Shown here: positions 62,451 through 62,574 of the stretch, in pieces | How positions within the stretch are numbered: the first letter of the stretch is position 1 | How the letters are laid out: each line of letters begins with the position of its first letter | Source: Burkholderia sp. BCC1644 | Lineage (GTDB): Bacteria; Pseudomonadota; Gammaproteobacteria; Burkholderiales; Burkholderiaceae | Direction of reading: 5' to 3' | Length of the DNA stretch: 62,574 nt | NCBI RefSeq assembly: GCF_902833225.1 | Contig: NZ_CADFEI010000032.1 | Location: 1-62,574 of the forward strand | Notes under the pieces: generated by a model | Told to the model about the DNA's origin: nothing | Databases searched by the model: none | The model's input: the letters and a program-made list of their open reading frames with translations, nothing else | Translations under genes and position numbers: made by a program

Positions 62451-62574
62451 TAGGCAGTATGACTTCGCGTGAGGTAGAGGGCTGGCCTGCGGCGAGGAAG
62501 CAAACGCGGGTTAGCATTGCAGCCAGAGCCGCACGGTGTGGACGGTGCCACACCCGGCACTTTCTCGCACGGAG
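62451..62574. other. Right-end stretch without supported gene
   Basis: I see no gene, promoter or RNA that I can support in these last 124 bases. They are probably the promoter region of the SDR gene and/or of a gene beyond the window. Confidence 0.3.

Overview
The window is GC-rich (mostly G or C at third codon positions), densely coding, and almost certainly chromosomal DNA of a Burkholderia species, most likely Burkholderia cepacia complex. The reasons are the gene content and local order (kynBUA with a divergent Lrp-type regulator, rpsT-murJ, murB-argF, tsaE-amiC beside queG, zur-znuACB), the protein sequences themselves, and the many GTG/TTG or ATGA-coupled starts. I see no rRNA, tRNA, CRISPR array, insertion sequence, phage gene or replication origin.

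Left part (1-10.1 kb): the 3' end of an RND-efflux outer-membrane factor; a small CPT-family phosphotransferase flanked by two nearly identical terminators; a purine/xanthine permease; a xylulokinase-like FGGY kinase with an internal tandem repeat; the glutathione-dependent formaldehyde pair frmA-frmB; and a zinc uptake operon zur-znuA-znuC-znuB read leftward.

Polyol region (10.4-25.2 kb): a rightward operon (SDR polyol dehydrogenase, PfkB kinase, GatZ/KbaZ-family protein, ABC binding protein, two permeases, HAD phosphatase, ABC ATPase), then a LysR/MFS divergent pair, then a leftward operon (D-arabinitol/mannitol-type dehydrogenase, xylulokinase, SorC-family regulator). The two operons face away from each other about 15 kb apart, yet each has the same ~45-bp imperfect inverted-repeat site just upstream of its first gene, in the same orientation relative to transcription. 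This suggests one split polyol regulon controlled by the SorC-family protein.

Aromatic region (25.3-36.1 kb): a LysR regulator divergent from benzoylformate decarboxylase, an aldehyde dehydrogenase, a ketopantoate-reductase-like protein, a 27-codon coupled leader ORF and an aromatic-acid MFS transporter. Next come the kynurenine operon kynB-kynU-kynA (tryptophan to anthranilate), its divergent regulator kynR, and a flavin reductase-like protein.

Right part (36.4-62.6 kb): mostly housekeeping genes. These are a SBP56/methanethiol oxidase with a coupled membrane protein, msrA, a DUF72 protein, cfa, pdxH, tcdA, ybbN, a pirin, an EamA exporter with a structured leader, amiC, tsaE, queG, ogt, xerD, an acyl-CoA synthetase, ybaK, plsY, yajQ, murB, argF, a DUF3579 protein with a possible structured 5' UTR, rpsT, murJ, a SirB1-type protein and a 3-hydroxyacyl-CoA dehydrogenase of the SDR family. 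Several clear bidirectional Rho-independent terminators separate these units.
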